Source: Lampris incognitus
Lineage: Eukaryota > Chordata > Actinopteri > Lampriformes > Lampridae
Direction of reading: 5' to 3'
Length of the DNA: 64,000 bases
NCBI RefSeq assembly: GCF_029633865.1
Contig: NC_079214.1
Coordinates: forward strand, 28,651,333-28,715,332
The notes under the pieces were generated by a model. That model was not told the DNA's origin. It ran no database searches and worked only from the letters and a program-made list of their open reading frames with translations. Both the position numbers and the translations under genes were made by a program. Below, piece after piece: positions 13,801 through 45,485 of the stretch. Every line of letters begins with the position of its first letter. The first letter of the stretch is position 1.

Positions 13801-16800
13801 AGGCGGTTAATAAGCTCGCCTGTCCGAGTTCGGTCAAAGAAGGCCACTTCCTGTCTCAGGATTGAGGAGAAAAGAGAAGCACGGAGATTTCGAACAATCT
13901 GTTGTCCTGGAGGGAAGAGAGGGGATAAGAAAAGAAACTGAAGAAGAGAGATGCTTTCTCATTGGCATGGAGAGGAAAAATGAAGGCAAGGAGCTCAAGA
14001 GAGTAGAAAAGTCTACATCAACACATTTGTGTCAAGCATCTTTATGTCTGTTAAGTTTGTCAATGAGGGGGTCCGCGGTGGTGTAGCGGTCTAAGCATCG
14101 GCTTTGCGTCGATGCAGTTGCCCACTGGGGACTGGGGTTCGCGCCCCGGTCTCGTCAGATCCGACTATGGCCGGACTCCATGAAGCAGCAATCATTGGCA
14201 ACGCTGTCTTCGGGAGGGGGGCGGAGTCGGCTTGTGTTCGTCACGTGAATGCGTCTCTGTGTGTGTCGGAAAAACAGTGGTTCGGCTTGGAGTCGCCTTG
14301 TCACAAAAAGTGGGGAGGCGGTCTCCTTCGAGACTGCCGGCCGGAGAGATGCAGTTGGTGAACGCATGCAGTTTGAGGGTGGGTGTTTGAATTAAAATAG
14401 GGATCGATTGGCCACTAAATTGGGAGAAAAAAGGGGAAAAATCAGAAATAAATTTATAAATAAATAAAAAAAAAGTTTGTCAATGAGCACTCCAGCAGCT
14501 CAGCCGGTAGCGCGCATACCACATGGGCTTAGGCATGTCATCCCCCTGTTCTATGTATTTGCCCTGTCTCTCTCTCCCCTGTGCTATCTATGATAAAGAC
14601 AAGAAATGCCAGAAAATACAAATTTTAAAAAAAAGTTTGTCCACTTCCATTGTCTTTGCATCTATTGCTTTAATTGGTTTAACTATTGGTTTAGCTTGTC
14701 CACAGCATGGTTGTGTTTGTGAGAGATTCATTATATCCTATTGCATTTATGTGTGTGTAGACAATCTCTGCCCCATCTTACCTGAGTTCTGCATGAGGTA
14801 GACCCTGAAAGCATTTGCTGCCCCACCACAAAGAAAAACTCCCGTCAGCATAATGCACAATGATGTCAGGGAAGCTGCCATGGTCTCTGCATCTGTTCCA
14901 GTTGTGTAGATGGTGTCAATTACCCTTCCCAGGAAGAATGGAGCTGACATGGTCACTGCACTGGAGACAGCCAGGAAGCCAACTGCAGCTGGAGCAGGTA
15001 CAGGGAAAGGGGAATGCATGGCATAAATACACTGTTAAAGCTCCTACCATATGCATTTCCATGAAAACAAATATCCTTTTTGATATTTTCTATTGCTGGT
15101 GTATTTAAAACAATAGCTAATCTACAAATGTCCACATCTTGAATGTTTTTGTACTTTCCCTGAGAAAAATTATACCAAATACATTTTCACCATGGCAGCC
15201 AATTGCAGCTGAAAAAGGCAATGAGGGGCAAGTGTAAAGGACAGACTATGTTACTTTGGCTAACAGGCAAATATTGCCGACCAAGTTGTTAGAAGAGCTT
15301 TACAAAAAGATGGACTACTACAACCTCAGTTTAATCTTGTTTTTTTTTTTTTGGAGAAGGCGGGAATAGTGCTGAAACAACAACGTATCACTTGGATTTG
15401 GGGTGCTCAAATGCTACTGAAATAACCATTAGGAGGTTAAACAAAACTTGTTTAACTTTAACTGTCAATAAGAGAGTGCTCTGAAGTGAGGTCAGAGGTG
15501 AGAGTAGCAAAACAGCCCTGGCTGAGTAATTGGTAAATTGACTGCATTTATATAGCGCCTTTCGGTAGCCGTATTAGTTATAGGCTGTTAATTACGTAGT
15601 AATTTTGAAGAAATTGTTAAGACTTTACATAATAATGGAAAAAAATTGCTAAGAAATTACATAGTAAAATGAGGAAATTGCTATGAAATAACAGTAAAGT
15701 AAAAATCAGTAAAATCAATATAATGACAAGTAGTAGAATTATCTGTTGGTATTGAGCAACCTCTACAGATATGAAGATTTTGTCCAGAATGAAGGGCTTA
15801 TATCCTGCTCAGTTTTGTAGAAATATTTTGAATATTTGTGACCAAGCAACAGTATCTAAACTGAGAACGAAGTTCTTCTAATGTGAAACGCTTTGGGTGT
15901 CTAAAAAAGTGCTATATAAATGTAATGATTATTATTGTTATTTTTATTATTAGGACTGCACAAAAAAATTGATACAGTCCAGTATTGCAATACTTTTTTC
16001 ACACTACTTTATCGATTTTCCAGCCCCTTGTATCAATACAGTAAAAAATAAATAAATCATGTGGATTTCAGTTCAATCAAATCAAATAAATTTTATTTGT
16101 ATAGCCCAATATCACAAATTACAAATTTGCCTCAGTGGGCTTAACAGCAACACAACATCCTGTCCTTAGACCCTCTCATCGGATAAGGAACAACTCCCTA
16201 AAAAAAAACCTTTAACAGGGAGAAAAAATAGGAAGAAACCTCAGGGAGAGCAACAGAGGAGGGATCGCTCTCCCATGACAGACAGCGTGCAATAGATGTG
16301 TTTACGCAATTTACACAATACAACACTGAAAGCGGATAACAGAATTATAATGGTCTTATAAAATCTATGAAGAATATGATGCGCAGGACGCCAAGCAGTG
16401 TCCAGACGCCATCGGAACAGTCCAGGACCCAAGCCACGTGACCAGCGTCATCATGTAAAAAAAATTATATGGATTTATGAAAATAAAATGCGATGAGGGG
16501 AATGGCAGGCAGCGTCCAAGTGGCAACCACCATAAAAGTGTTCAGTGACACAATAAGAATACTTAATGTACACTTTATTTTATGATGTTATGGCATCTAC
16601 ATTGCAGTTGAGTTCAGTATGTTCTGTGACACAACAAGAATACTTAATATGCATACTTTGTTTTCATATATGGCATCTACACTTCAGTGTGTTTGGTGGC
16701 AAAATAAGAATACTTACTATGCATACTTAATTTTCATATGATGTTACGGCATCTACATTTCAGTTCAGCGTGTTCCCTGACACAGTGTGCACCGTGCAAT

Positions 16801-18615
16801 GCGAATACCATTCTAAAAAAATTTGAATGGAAATTTTGAATTTAATAGTTTTGACTCCACTGAGTTATCAAAATATAATGATTTACATATTAGACTACCC
16901 AGATGGTAACATAGCAAGTTGTAGTTTCAGCTATCTTTTTCAATTTTCAGTAAATTATGTAGAGTATTGCAACATACTGCAATAGGTATTGTATCGCAAT
17001 ATATCGTAATACAATCGTATCGCGATACATATCGTATCGTAAGGTCCTTGCCAATACCCAGACCTGGTAATTATAGAGTAAAGTTAGGGTATCAAAGTAG
17101 CCTTTACTTCATAGATGAAACATGGGGCAGAAGAGGGGAAAAACAGACAAGGGCTGAACAATGTTTGAAAAAAAAAACATTGTGATATTTTTGTTTTTTT
17201 TATATGTATCGCAACGTGAAAGAATAAAATTGGGTTACATCATTTCACCAGATACAAAGCTTTTAAATGTCATAGCTCCATTTGTTAAAAATGTATATTT
17301 TCATTCATCACATTTCATTTTCTATTCAGCAATAAAAGTTTTAGCCTGACATGATTGATGGGCTCAAATTGTCTTACACTGCATCCTTTGCAATGTGACT
17401 AGGGATGCACCAATAACAATACCGTTATCGAGCTGATAGCAGGCTCAAATGTAATCAAAAGTATCTGCATTGGAGATTTTACCCAAGACTAAAATCTGAT
17501 ACCAAAAGCCACGATTAACACATGATTGGCACATGGAAGCCTGTATGTCTGTACACCCCCACCCCACCCCCCGGATTCTAACTCGTTTATTTTGCCCATT
17601 GACCCCAAACTAATGGTCTGAGTCTACGTTGTTCAACAAAAGTTATTGGTCAGATCAGTGCTTGGTATTGGCCCTTACTTCAAGATTCGTACGTGGAATT
17701 GGTATTGAAAATTAACATCAGCGCATCCTTAAATGTGATAGTTGTTCATGAATATATTAGGTGATGTTGGTTCTGAAAAAAAATATTGCTCAGTCCTAGT
17801 AATTGGTGTAATTTCTCTTTGACTGACTGGTAGACTGCTGACAATTTTCCTTTGTATGGTATGATGCTCAAATCTGGTTAGTGCAGGTTTACAGAGCTAA
17901 CTATGTACAGAGCTTTCTAACTATGAAGGAGCTGATACCAACATAGGGCAGGGGGAGGATAAAACAGCCATCAACAAACACATGCTCAAGAGTGCTATAG
18001 GGTGACCTAGCGAGACTTGATTTGTAGTTAATATGTGCCAAACAGATGGACTAAATTTCACTGAGCAGAGGATTTGAATGACTGGAGGTGGGATGAGGCA
18101 GGTGGGCACACAGACAGGTACACGCGCGCGCGCGATCAGCAAGCCTACATACCTGCCAGTCTCCATCTCTCCGAGTGAGCGAGTTGGAGAATCCTTTTCA
18201 CATCTTCAAGGGGAGTTTTGATCGGAGTCTGGATACTCCCCGACTCCGTCTGTGTCTTTGCCGTCGTTCTCTGAGAGTCGGCGGACGAAGAGCTGCTGAA
18301 GGCGACCGGCGTGTGCAGGATTGTCGGCGGCGGTCTGACCGGGAGCGGTGACCGTGAAACACAACCGCCGGAAACGACTCCGAGCGAGCTGCGGGACAGG
18401 ACGGACACAAACGACCTGAGAGGCGACGACGGCGAAAGAGAAACGCGAGGGTCTGAAAAACTGTTAGCAGCCGCTTTTCTCTTCCCCCGCACTCCGACCG
18501 TAAGGATCTGGCGGTGTTCGAACTGCACAAGTCTGTGAACACAGGAGTTGGCAAGCCTGCGCTTCAAAACCTGCGCCCCTCCTGTACATTTGGACAAATG
18601 TATTAAAAGCCGCAT
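2147..18615 (-). CDS. abcb10: ATP-binding cassette sub-family B member 10, mitochondrial (14 coding exons)
   Basis: ABCB10 is an ABC half-transporter of the mitochondrial inner membrane that homodimerises. In mammals it supports haem synthesis in erythroid cells and is reported to export biliverdin. Coding exons in order (minus strand): 18615-18153, 14988-14782, 13906-13704, 12201-12067, 11032-10886, 7276-7141, 6967-6872, 6158-5949, 5802-5723, 5480-5300, 4678-4635, 4273-4239, 2590-2532, 2340-2147. All introns are GT-AG and phases match. They sum to 2190 nt (729 residues plus TGA); human ABCB10 is 738. The N-terminus is basic and low in acidic residues, like a mitochondrial presequence. Exons 2-7 encode the membrane domain and exons 8-14 the ATPase: Walker [10 protein letters not shown] (Lys517), Q-loop Gln559, signature LSGGQ (618-622), Walker B ILLLDEAT (Glu643), D-loop SALD, H-loop His674. 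Every key residue is present, so the gene looks functional. Confidence 0.96.
2532..2590 (-). CDS. abcb10: ABCB10 coding exon 13 (D-loop)
   Basis: Encodes [21 protein letters not shown]-loop and following helix. Acceptor CTCCAG|TGCTTT, donor GGAAG|GTACTG. Confidence 0.94.
3185..3600 (+). repeat. tRNA-derived SINE (family 1), 3'-truncated
   Basis: Starts GGGGCGTCCGGGTAGCGTAG (A-box like) with a B-box like GGTTCGAATCCCC about 40 nt on, then a long tRNA-unrelated body. Close to the copy at 44991-45417. It lies in the ABCB10 intron between exons 12 and 13. It lacks an A-rich tail and runs into the fold-back repeat, so no target duplication is seen. Confidence 0.8.
3600..3770. repeat. Fold-back (palindromic) repeat, copy 1
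   Basis: Contains nested inverted repeats such as TGCCATAAGCATGC followed directly by its complement (about 3677-3705), and ends with CATAAAGAATTTAC...GACTCGCTGGATTATATATA. The same core recurs at 8150-8530, 49060-49110 and 55345-55560. Confidence 0.7.
4239..4273 (-). CDS. abcb10: ABCB10 coding exon 12 (Walker B)
   Basis: A 35-nt exon encoding [11 protein letters not shown], Walker B with the catalytic glutamate (Glu643). Acceptor CTCCTCAG|AACCCT, donor ACCAG|GTGAGA. Confidence 0.93.
4635..4678 (-). CDS. abcb10: ABCB10 coding exon 11 (ABC signature)
   Basis: A 44-nt exon encoding [15 protein letters not shown], which completes the LSGGQ signature with exon 10. Acceptor CCTCAG|GTGGTC, donor CTCAAG|GTACAT; phases fit both neighbours. 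Confidence 0.94.
5088..5262. mobile_element. hAT-like MITE (old)
   Basis: Left end CCAGTGGTTCGCAACTCTGG and right end ...AATCAGAGTTGAGA form degraded inverted repeats of the CAGTGGTTCTCAA type used by Charlie-like hAT elements. A better preserved relative is at 35292-35515. No coding capacity. In the ABCB10 intron between exons 10 and 11. Confidence 0.55.
5300..5480 (-). CDS. abcb10: ABCB10 coding exon 10
   Basis: Residues 560-619: [20 protein letters not shown], then the helical subdomain, ending GEKGILLS just before the signature glycines. Donor TTGTCAG|GTCAGG. Confidence 0.96.
5723..5802 (-). CDS. abcb10: ABCB10 coding exon 9 (Q-loop)
   Basis: Residues 533-559: [19 protein letters not shown], ending SVSQ with the Q-loop glutamine as the last codon. 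Acceptor CTTCAG|GTGTCA, donor AGTCAG|GTAAAA. Confidence 0.94.
5949..6158 (-). CDS. abcb10: ABCB10 coding exon 8 (Walker A)
   Basis: Residues 463-532. A-loop tyrosine in ISFSYPTR, then Walker [10 protein letters not shown] (511-519). Acceptor TTCACAG|AAGGGC, donor GATGCTG|GTGAGA. Confidence 0.97.
6872..6967 (-). CDS. abcb10: ABCB10 coding exon 7
   Basis: Residues 431-462: [19 protein letters not shown] then [12 protein letters not shown], the end of the membrane domain and linker to the ATPase. Acceptor TGTCAG|GTCTGA, donor AAATG|GTCAGT. Confidence 0.95.
7080..7119. repeat. (TG)n microsatellite next to the ABCB10 exon 6 donor
   Basis: About 20 TG units (CA on the transcribed strand), starting about 20 nt inside the intron after exon 6. 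Confidence 0.95.
7141..7276 (-). CDS. abcb10: ABCB10 coding exon 6
   Basis: Residues 386-430: [17 protein letters not shown] and [17 protein letters not shown], membrane segment 5 and the following loop. Donor GCAG|GTAACA; a CA microsatellite (minus strand) starts about 20 nt into the intron. Confidence 0.95.
7493..7600. repeat. (TA)n tract with a fragment of the 8883-9265 repeat
   Basis: TA tracts at about 7493-7518 and 7590-7603 bracket a short piece (CCATCCATTATTCTGAACCG ... CTGCTCTCAGGG) that is the left end of the repeat at 8883-9265. Confidence 0.7.
7604..8135. repeat. Unclassified interspersed segment ending in a TA tract
   Basis: No coding sequence. The end (about 8040-8100: GCGCGACACACGAAACAGGC then CTATGAATTAAAG) resembles, in inverse orientation, sequence at 55275-55340 next to the fold-back repeat, so it probably belongs to the same composite element. 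Confidence 0.45.
8136..8535. repeat. Fold-back repeat pair around an 80-bp (TA)n tract
   Basis: One arm (about 8140-8292: AAAGAAACACTCAACAGTAG ... GACTCGCTGGAT) and a second partly inverted arm (about 8401-8535, ending CATAAGCAATCATCAGCTG) flank an uninterrupted TA tract at 8293-8371. Same family as 3600-3770 and 55345-55560. In the ABCB10 intron between exons 5 and 6. Confidence 0.7.
8883..9265. mobile_element. Interspersed non-coding repeat with 11-bp target duplication
   Basis: Begins CATCCATCCATTATCCAAAC and ends in the tRNA-like half GCTCGAACCCAGGACCTTCTTGCTGTGAGGC. The 11-mer TGTGGTAATTC occurs at 8872-8882 and again at 9266-9276, exactly flanking it. The right half is shared with the repeats at 240-606 and 47087-47390. 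Fragments of its left end occur at 7517-7590, 9892-10004 and 25737-25772. Confidence 0.75.
9892..10004. repeat. Truncated copy of the 8883-9265 repeat
   Basis: About 110 bp matching the left part (CATTATCCAAACCGCTTATC ... GACACCCTGGACAG), then unique intron sequence. Confidence 0.7.
10841..10881. repeat. (CA)n microsatellite at the ABCB10 exon 5 donor
   Basis: About 20 CA units (TG in the transcript) ending 5 nt from the exon 5 boundary, so the donor reads GTAAG followed directly by UG repeats. Confidence 0.95.
10886..11032 (-). CDS. abcb10: ABCB10 coding exon 5
   Basis: Residues 337-385, starting [19 protein letters not shown] and ending RAGFFGL. The donor GTAAG is followed at once by a TG microsatellite (minus strand), see 10841-10881. 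Confidence 0.95.
11215..11345. repeat. Old interspersed repeat fragment
   Basis: GGGGGATGGAGCCTATCCTG ... GCCTTGGACAGGGCATTGG resembles the inner part of the 8883-9265 type repeat but is much more diverged. Confidence 0.45.
12067..12201 (-). CDS. abcb10: ABCB10 coding exon 4
   Basis: Residues 292-336. A membrane segment around [19 protein letters not shown] followed by [11 protein letters not shown]. Phase 0 at both ends; acceptor CACCTAG|TTCTAT, donor ACACAG|GTACTG. Confidence 0.94.
13704..13906 (-). CDS. abcb10: ABCB10 coding exon 3
   Basis: Residues 224-291. Contains [20 protein letters not shown], the intracellular coupling-loop motif of ABCB half-transporters, and [16 protein letters not shown]. 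Acceptor CCTCCAG|GACAAC, donor ATGATG|GTGAGA. Confidence 0.95.
14068..14472 (+). mobile_element. tRNA-derived SINE (family 2) with 15-bp target duplication
   Basis: Starts GGGGTCCGCGGTGGTGTAGC (A-box like) with GGGGTTCGCGCCCC as B-box, and ends in an A/T-rich tail. The 15-mer AAGTTTGTCAATGAG at 14053-14067 is repeated perfectly at 14473-14487. In the ABCB10 intron between exons 2 and 3. Confidence 0.85.
14488..14632 (+). mobile_element. tRNA-derived SINE (family 3) at the same target site
   Basis: CACTCCAGCAGCTCAGCCGG ... CTATGATAAAGACAAGAAATGC plus an A-rich tail; related to 25306-25482 and 28778-28945. It follows the second copy of the target word of the preceding SINE and is itself followed by AAGTTTGTC (14633-14641). 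Confidence 0.7.
14782..14988 (-). CDS. abcb10: ABCB10 coding exon 2 (TM1-TM2)
   Basis: Residues 155-223. Contains [17 protein letters not shown] and [17 protein letters not shown], close to the human TM1 and TM2 region. Acceptor CTCCAG|CTGCAG, donor TCAG|GTAAGA. Confidence 0.95.
15000..15950. other. ABCB10 intron 1, no gene
   Basis: AT-rich intron without coding signals. Short pieces (15541-15570, TTTATATAGCGCCTTTC; 15880-15930, AAACGCTTTGGGTGTC...TATATAAATG) look like ends of a common dispersed repeat. Confidence 0.4.
15955..17065. mobile_element. hAT-like non-autonomous element, with a nested repeat
   Basis: The left piece (GGACTGCACAAAAAAATTG ... ATCGATTTTCCAGCCCC) and right piece (CGTATCGCGATACATATCG ... 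AGGTCCTTGCC) look like the ends of one element split by the repeat at 16084-16440. The middle also has three rough tandem copies of TACTTA-TATGCATAC...GGCATCTACA (16560-16770). Classification by motif only. Confidence 0.45.
16084..16440. repeat. Dispersed repeat (TTTATTTGTATAGCCCAATATC type)
   Basis: TAAATTTTATTTGTATAGCC ... CCCTCTCATCGGATAAGG ... GAAACCTCAGGGAGAGC. An inverted relative lies at 34615-34805. No coding capacity. The boundary at 16440 is approximate. Confidence 0.6.
17150..17800. mobile_element. hAT-like MITE containing a second MITE
   Basis: Outer ends: GGGCTGAACAATGTTTG and AATATTGCTCAGTCCT, an imperfect inverted pair. Inner element at 17400-17738: AGGGATGCACCAATAAC and ...CAGCGCATCCTT, also inverted, with similar 7-8 bp words (AATGTGA) just outside both ends. 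No transposase coding. Confidence 0.5.
18116..18136. repeat. (CG)n tract by the ABCB10 exon 1 donor
   Basis: CACGCGCGCGCGCG lies about 17-30 nt past the exon 1 donor, an alternating purine-pyrimidine run with Z-DNA potential. Confidence 0.6.
18153..18615 (-). CDS. abcb10: ABCB10 coding exon 1 (mitochondrial presequence)
   Basis: Residues 1-154, starting MRLLIHLSK and ending HSERWRLA with donor GCAG|GTATGT. The first 30 residues have many Arg/Lys and no acidic residue, as expected for matrix targeting. The rest is Ser/Pro-rich and poorly conserved, as this region is in the family. The exon is markedly CpG-rich. The start is chosen as the first ATG of the frame; a downstream Met is possible. 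Confidence 0.88.
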
Positions 18616-41948
<23,333 letters not shown>

Positions 41949-42880
41949 ACAGCTTTATCAGGATGTCCCAGACTTTGAGGTCAGGTCCCTAAGGGGGCTT
42001 CATGTCACGAAAAAGGGGTGGGTCCCTGTTGAGATTAGATAAAGTAAGATGAGATAACTTTATCTGTCACAAAGTAATAGAAAATTTCCTCTGACACGGC
42101 TCAACAACAAATAGATAATGCACATTTAAAACACATTTAAGAACTTGCCTAAGGAAATTGACTTTGGTGATATTTAATCATTGCTTTCAAATGAAAAAGA
42201 GACACCCAGAATCTCTTGAACTGCATGGAAGCAACTGCGGTGCCACCAAATCGGTTTATACTGTTATAACTGACAAACTGCAAAGCAGCTTAATTTCACT
42301 TCCTCTTGGGAATTGCTGCAGTTCTTCTATTTCTGTATGGATGAACATTGCCTTACCTAGATAAGCATAGCTTTCACTGAAATCATTTTGATATTAGCAT
42401 TGTACAGACCACGTGGTGACATTTTAAATGAAACCGATTGTAGATTTGCCTCATGTTTTCCAAATGTGTTGACACATTGTATAGATATTTTTCAAACAAC
42501 TAATATTTAATTTGTATATTTTGCAACATTCTGGTTGCTTTTTTAGCAGAAATTATGCAATTATTAAACACAAATGAACAGAAATACAAAGTCATCTTAA
42601 AAGGTTTTTATTGACATGGTTTGCTTCATTTGATGGGTCATTTTTTGTTTTACTGTTTCTCGGAAGAGTGGCTGGTGAAATGGGCAGTCCACATCAGATC
42701 CAGTGTTTATAAATGACACTGGGAAATGACCAGTTATACATCTTCTAAATCTGTGCTCTCTGTATTCAGCACTATTTTACGTGTTTTGTTCTGTAGTGTG
42801 ATATTTTTAACATTTTTAGACATAAATGAAGAATGACAGAAATTAATTATAGCATTGCCACGGTAAAATAAAAAAACAAA
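41949..42880 (+). other. urb2: Probable URB2 3' UTR
   Basis: AT-rich sequence after the stop. A candidate poly(A) signal AATAAA lies at 42867-42872, about 920 nt downstream. The transcript end is not directly visible. Confidence 0.4.
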
Positions 42881-43984
42881 AACAAGCATTAAACTAATCC
42901 ATGAGTGACTTAATTTGTTTCTACAGCATTAAATTATTAAATTTGAGTAAAAGTTGGCAGGACAGGCACTACGACGACCAACACAAGGATGGCTAAAACA
43001 TTATTTTTCATAGTGATTGCAGTGAAACAGGTGTTTTCTGTTTTACTACATCTGCTACTTTTGTCCGTCGGCCAATCTCAGCCGTTGGAATTTACGTGTT
43101 CAAGTAAGCCAGCAGGCTGTGCTGGAAAAAGGCCAGTAACCCAGTTGCTTCACTAACAATAGATATGCCTAAAGAGGTCCCTTCTTTCTTTGCTAATAAG
43201 GCTATAAAATCATGCATTCCCCTGTGAAGTCAGCCGATCATTTTTTTCCCCACTTTTTGACCAAAGCGATTGGGATTTTGGATGAAGAATTTGTTTAAAC
43301 AAAGCCCATGGTTAATTTCTTCTAAAAGCAATGACTCCCATCATATAATATCTAGTTTCACAATTAGCGTACCTAAGACTGAGAAGTGGCTTGCAATGTG
43401 CCAAGTTAAGATAGCTGTGTCAAATGTGTCATTTTTGGCTGTCAGCAAATAATAAATCTTTGCATGGTCCTCCAAAGGAGGATGGGAGGCGGAAGAAGTT
43501 GTCAAAATTCATCTGCCAATGAACTCAGAGCAGAAGTTTGGCGGCACAACACGGTGTCCTTGGCTCACTTCTCTCTCAACGTTTGCTTCTTGATTTGTGG
43601 CAAAACTGGCTGGGCCTGATCACCTGATCACCCATCAGCCAGGCTTCACATCAGGGCAGTGAATAATAAATGTGAAAAAATGTACAACACCCACAGAAAA
43701 TGTCTTGTTCAATCTGAGAAAAGAGGCACTGGATAATCAGTACAGAAAATTAGATTAAGAGTTTTCTTTTGTTTTCATTTGAAACTTGAGTAACATGATG
43801 TACAAACCACTGGGGACATAAAAACTTGCTGAAAACTGGGAAAATATACGAACTGAAGTAAAACTGGACGAAATGACCTGCTGATAACAAGGAATGGTAG
43901 TTCATCTTTGTATTTGCAGTGTTGAAACAGCTTTTAATTGCTAATGTTTGTACACAGAAGCAATACAGAGTTGTGTTAAGTTAC
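42881..43984. other. Intergenic, nothing recognised
   Basis: No coding or repeat signature seen. Confidence 0.5.
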
Positions 43985-44318
43985 TATTGGGCAATCACAG
44001 AAAGGTGAATCAGTTCATCTGGACACAACGTATATTGACAGAAACGTTTCATCTTCAGTCTAAACTGACTGCAGGTGTCCCCACCCTTATAAACAATACA
44101 GTTGCATAACGACCAAAAGCAACGATTGGTTTCATGTGCAAATTGCTGTGACCATTAACTATAGTTACAATGGCCATGTGTACTATTCACAGAGGATTTG
44201 GGAATAATTGCAATCACACCATTGTAAGATGGCGACAGATGTACTCTTAGGCCCCCCTCCTCGGTTCAGGGATGGTCGTTCCTTCTTCACATAGATGGCC
44301 TCTTACTATTGGGTTACC
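43985..44318 (-). mobile_element. Penelope-like element, 3' end
   Basis: On the minus strand, 44303-44240 encodes EAIYVKKERPSLNRGGG followed by degenerate coding. From memory this is the C-terminal part of the GIY-YIG endonuclease region of vertebrate Penelope-like elements. The non-coding tail (CAGTTTAGACTGAAGATGAAACG) continues to about 43985. A second tail fragment is at 36395-36464. Confidence 0.65.
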
Positions 44319-44976
44319 TCAAAGAAACAAAAAAAAAAAAATCTCTTCATGTTCAAGTCTTTAGAGTGACAATCTTGAAGATTTTTGTTATTGCTAACTG
44401 ACATCTGTGGTGATACCGGTCATTACACTGCCCATCCTCCACTCCAAATCATGAAGATCCACTTAAAATGAAACAGTCAGCATCTTCCCCACCACCACAC
44501 AAAAACATGTTTGAACCAGAGTTTTACCAGCTGATGTGTCAGTGCATATTGGTAAAGGAGTCGAGCTTGGTTGGTTGGCATATGCACTTGTTGGACAAAA
44601 CAACTTTTATTGTTCCTCAAATTTGCCGCTGCCTTTTGCAAATAAGGTGAAGATGTAAAACACTATGCTGTATAATTTTCCTAGGAAAGACCTACCCGAC
44701 AGTCACCATTAAAATGAGCATCTACAAAAGCATTAATGACTCAGATAGTACATGTAATATACTATCCAAATCATAATATAACAGAGATAAAAAGGGGAAA
44801 AATTGATTGCATGTTTGTAGCTTTAACGCTTTAAAAATAAGTGTCGAACATTTGCACAACTAAATAATGGATTCAGGCTTTGAGGAATCAAGTATCGATA
44901 CTAGTTTGAGCTGTATGACATTTGGGTATTTCTGTGTTTCTGAAGCTTTCAGCACCAACTCCCTAATTCTATGGAT
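44319..44976. other. Intergenic, nothing recognised
   Basis: AT-rich, no supported feature. Confidence 0.5.
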
Positions 44977-44990
44977 AAAAAGAAATGGTC

Positions 44991-45417
44991 CTGGGGCATC
45001 CAGGTAGCGTAGCAGTTTAGTCCTGCCAACACGGAGATCGCCGGTTCGAATCCCCGTGTTACCTCCGGCTTGGTCGGGCGTCCCTACAAACACAATTGGC
45101 CGTGCGGGTGGGAAGCTGGGGATGTGGGTATGTGTCCTGGTCGTTGCACTAGCGCCTCCTCTGGTCGATCGGGGCTCCTGTTCAGGGGGAAGGGGGAACT
45201 GGGGGGAATAGCGTGATCCTCCCACGTGCTAGGTCGTCATGGCGAAACTCCTCACTGTCAAGTGAAAAGAAGCGGCTGGCGACTCCATGTGTATCGGAGG
45301 AGGTATGTCTGCAGCCCTCCGCGGATCGACAGAGAGGGTGGAGCAGCGACGGGGACGGCTCGGAAGAATGGGGTAATTGGCCGGATAGAATTGAGGAGAA
45401 AAGGGGAGAAAAGGGAA
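44991..45417 (+). mobile_element. tRNA-derived SINE (family 1) with 14-bp target duplication
   Basis: GGGGCATCCAGGTAGCGTAG ... CGGTTCGAATCCCCGTG (B-box) ... ending in GGAGAAAAGGGGAGAAAAG. Perfect duplication AAAAAGAAATGGTC at 44977-44990 and 45418-45431. A full-length relative of 3185-3600. Confidence 0.9.
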
Positions 45418-45485
45418 AAAAAGAAATGGTCTGCCAATTACACTCGTTCTTACTGCGTCCTGTCAGAGTTGGCTAGCTCAAAAGT

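Noticed and set aside
45004-45065. Functional tRNA gene (A- and B-box like sequences; also 3190, 14080, 25310, 47090, 59040)
   Set aside because: These lie in SINE heads with long tRNA-unrelated bodies and no proper cloverleaf or terminator.
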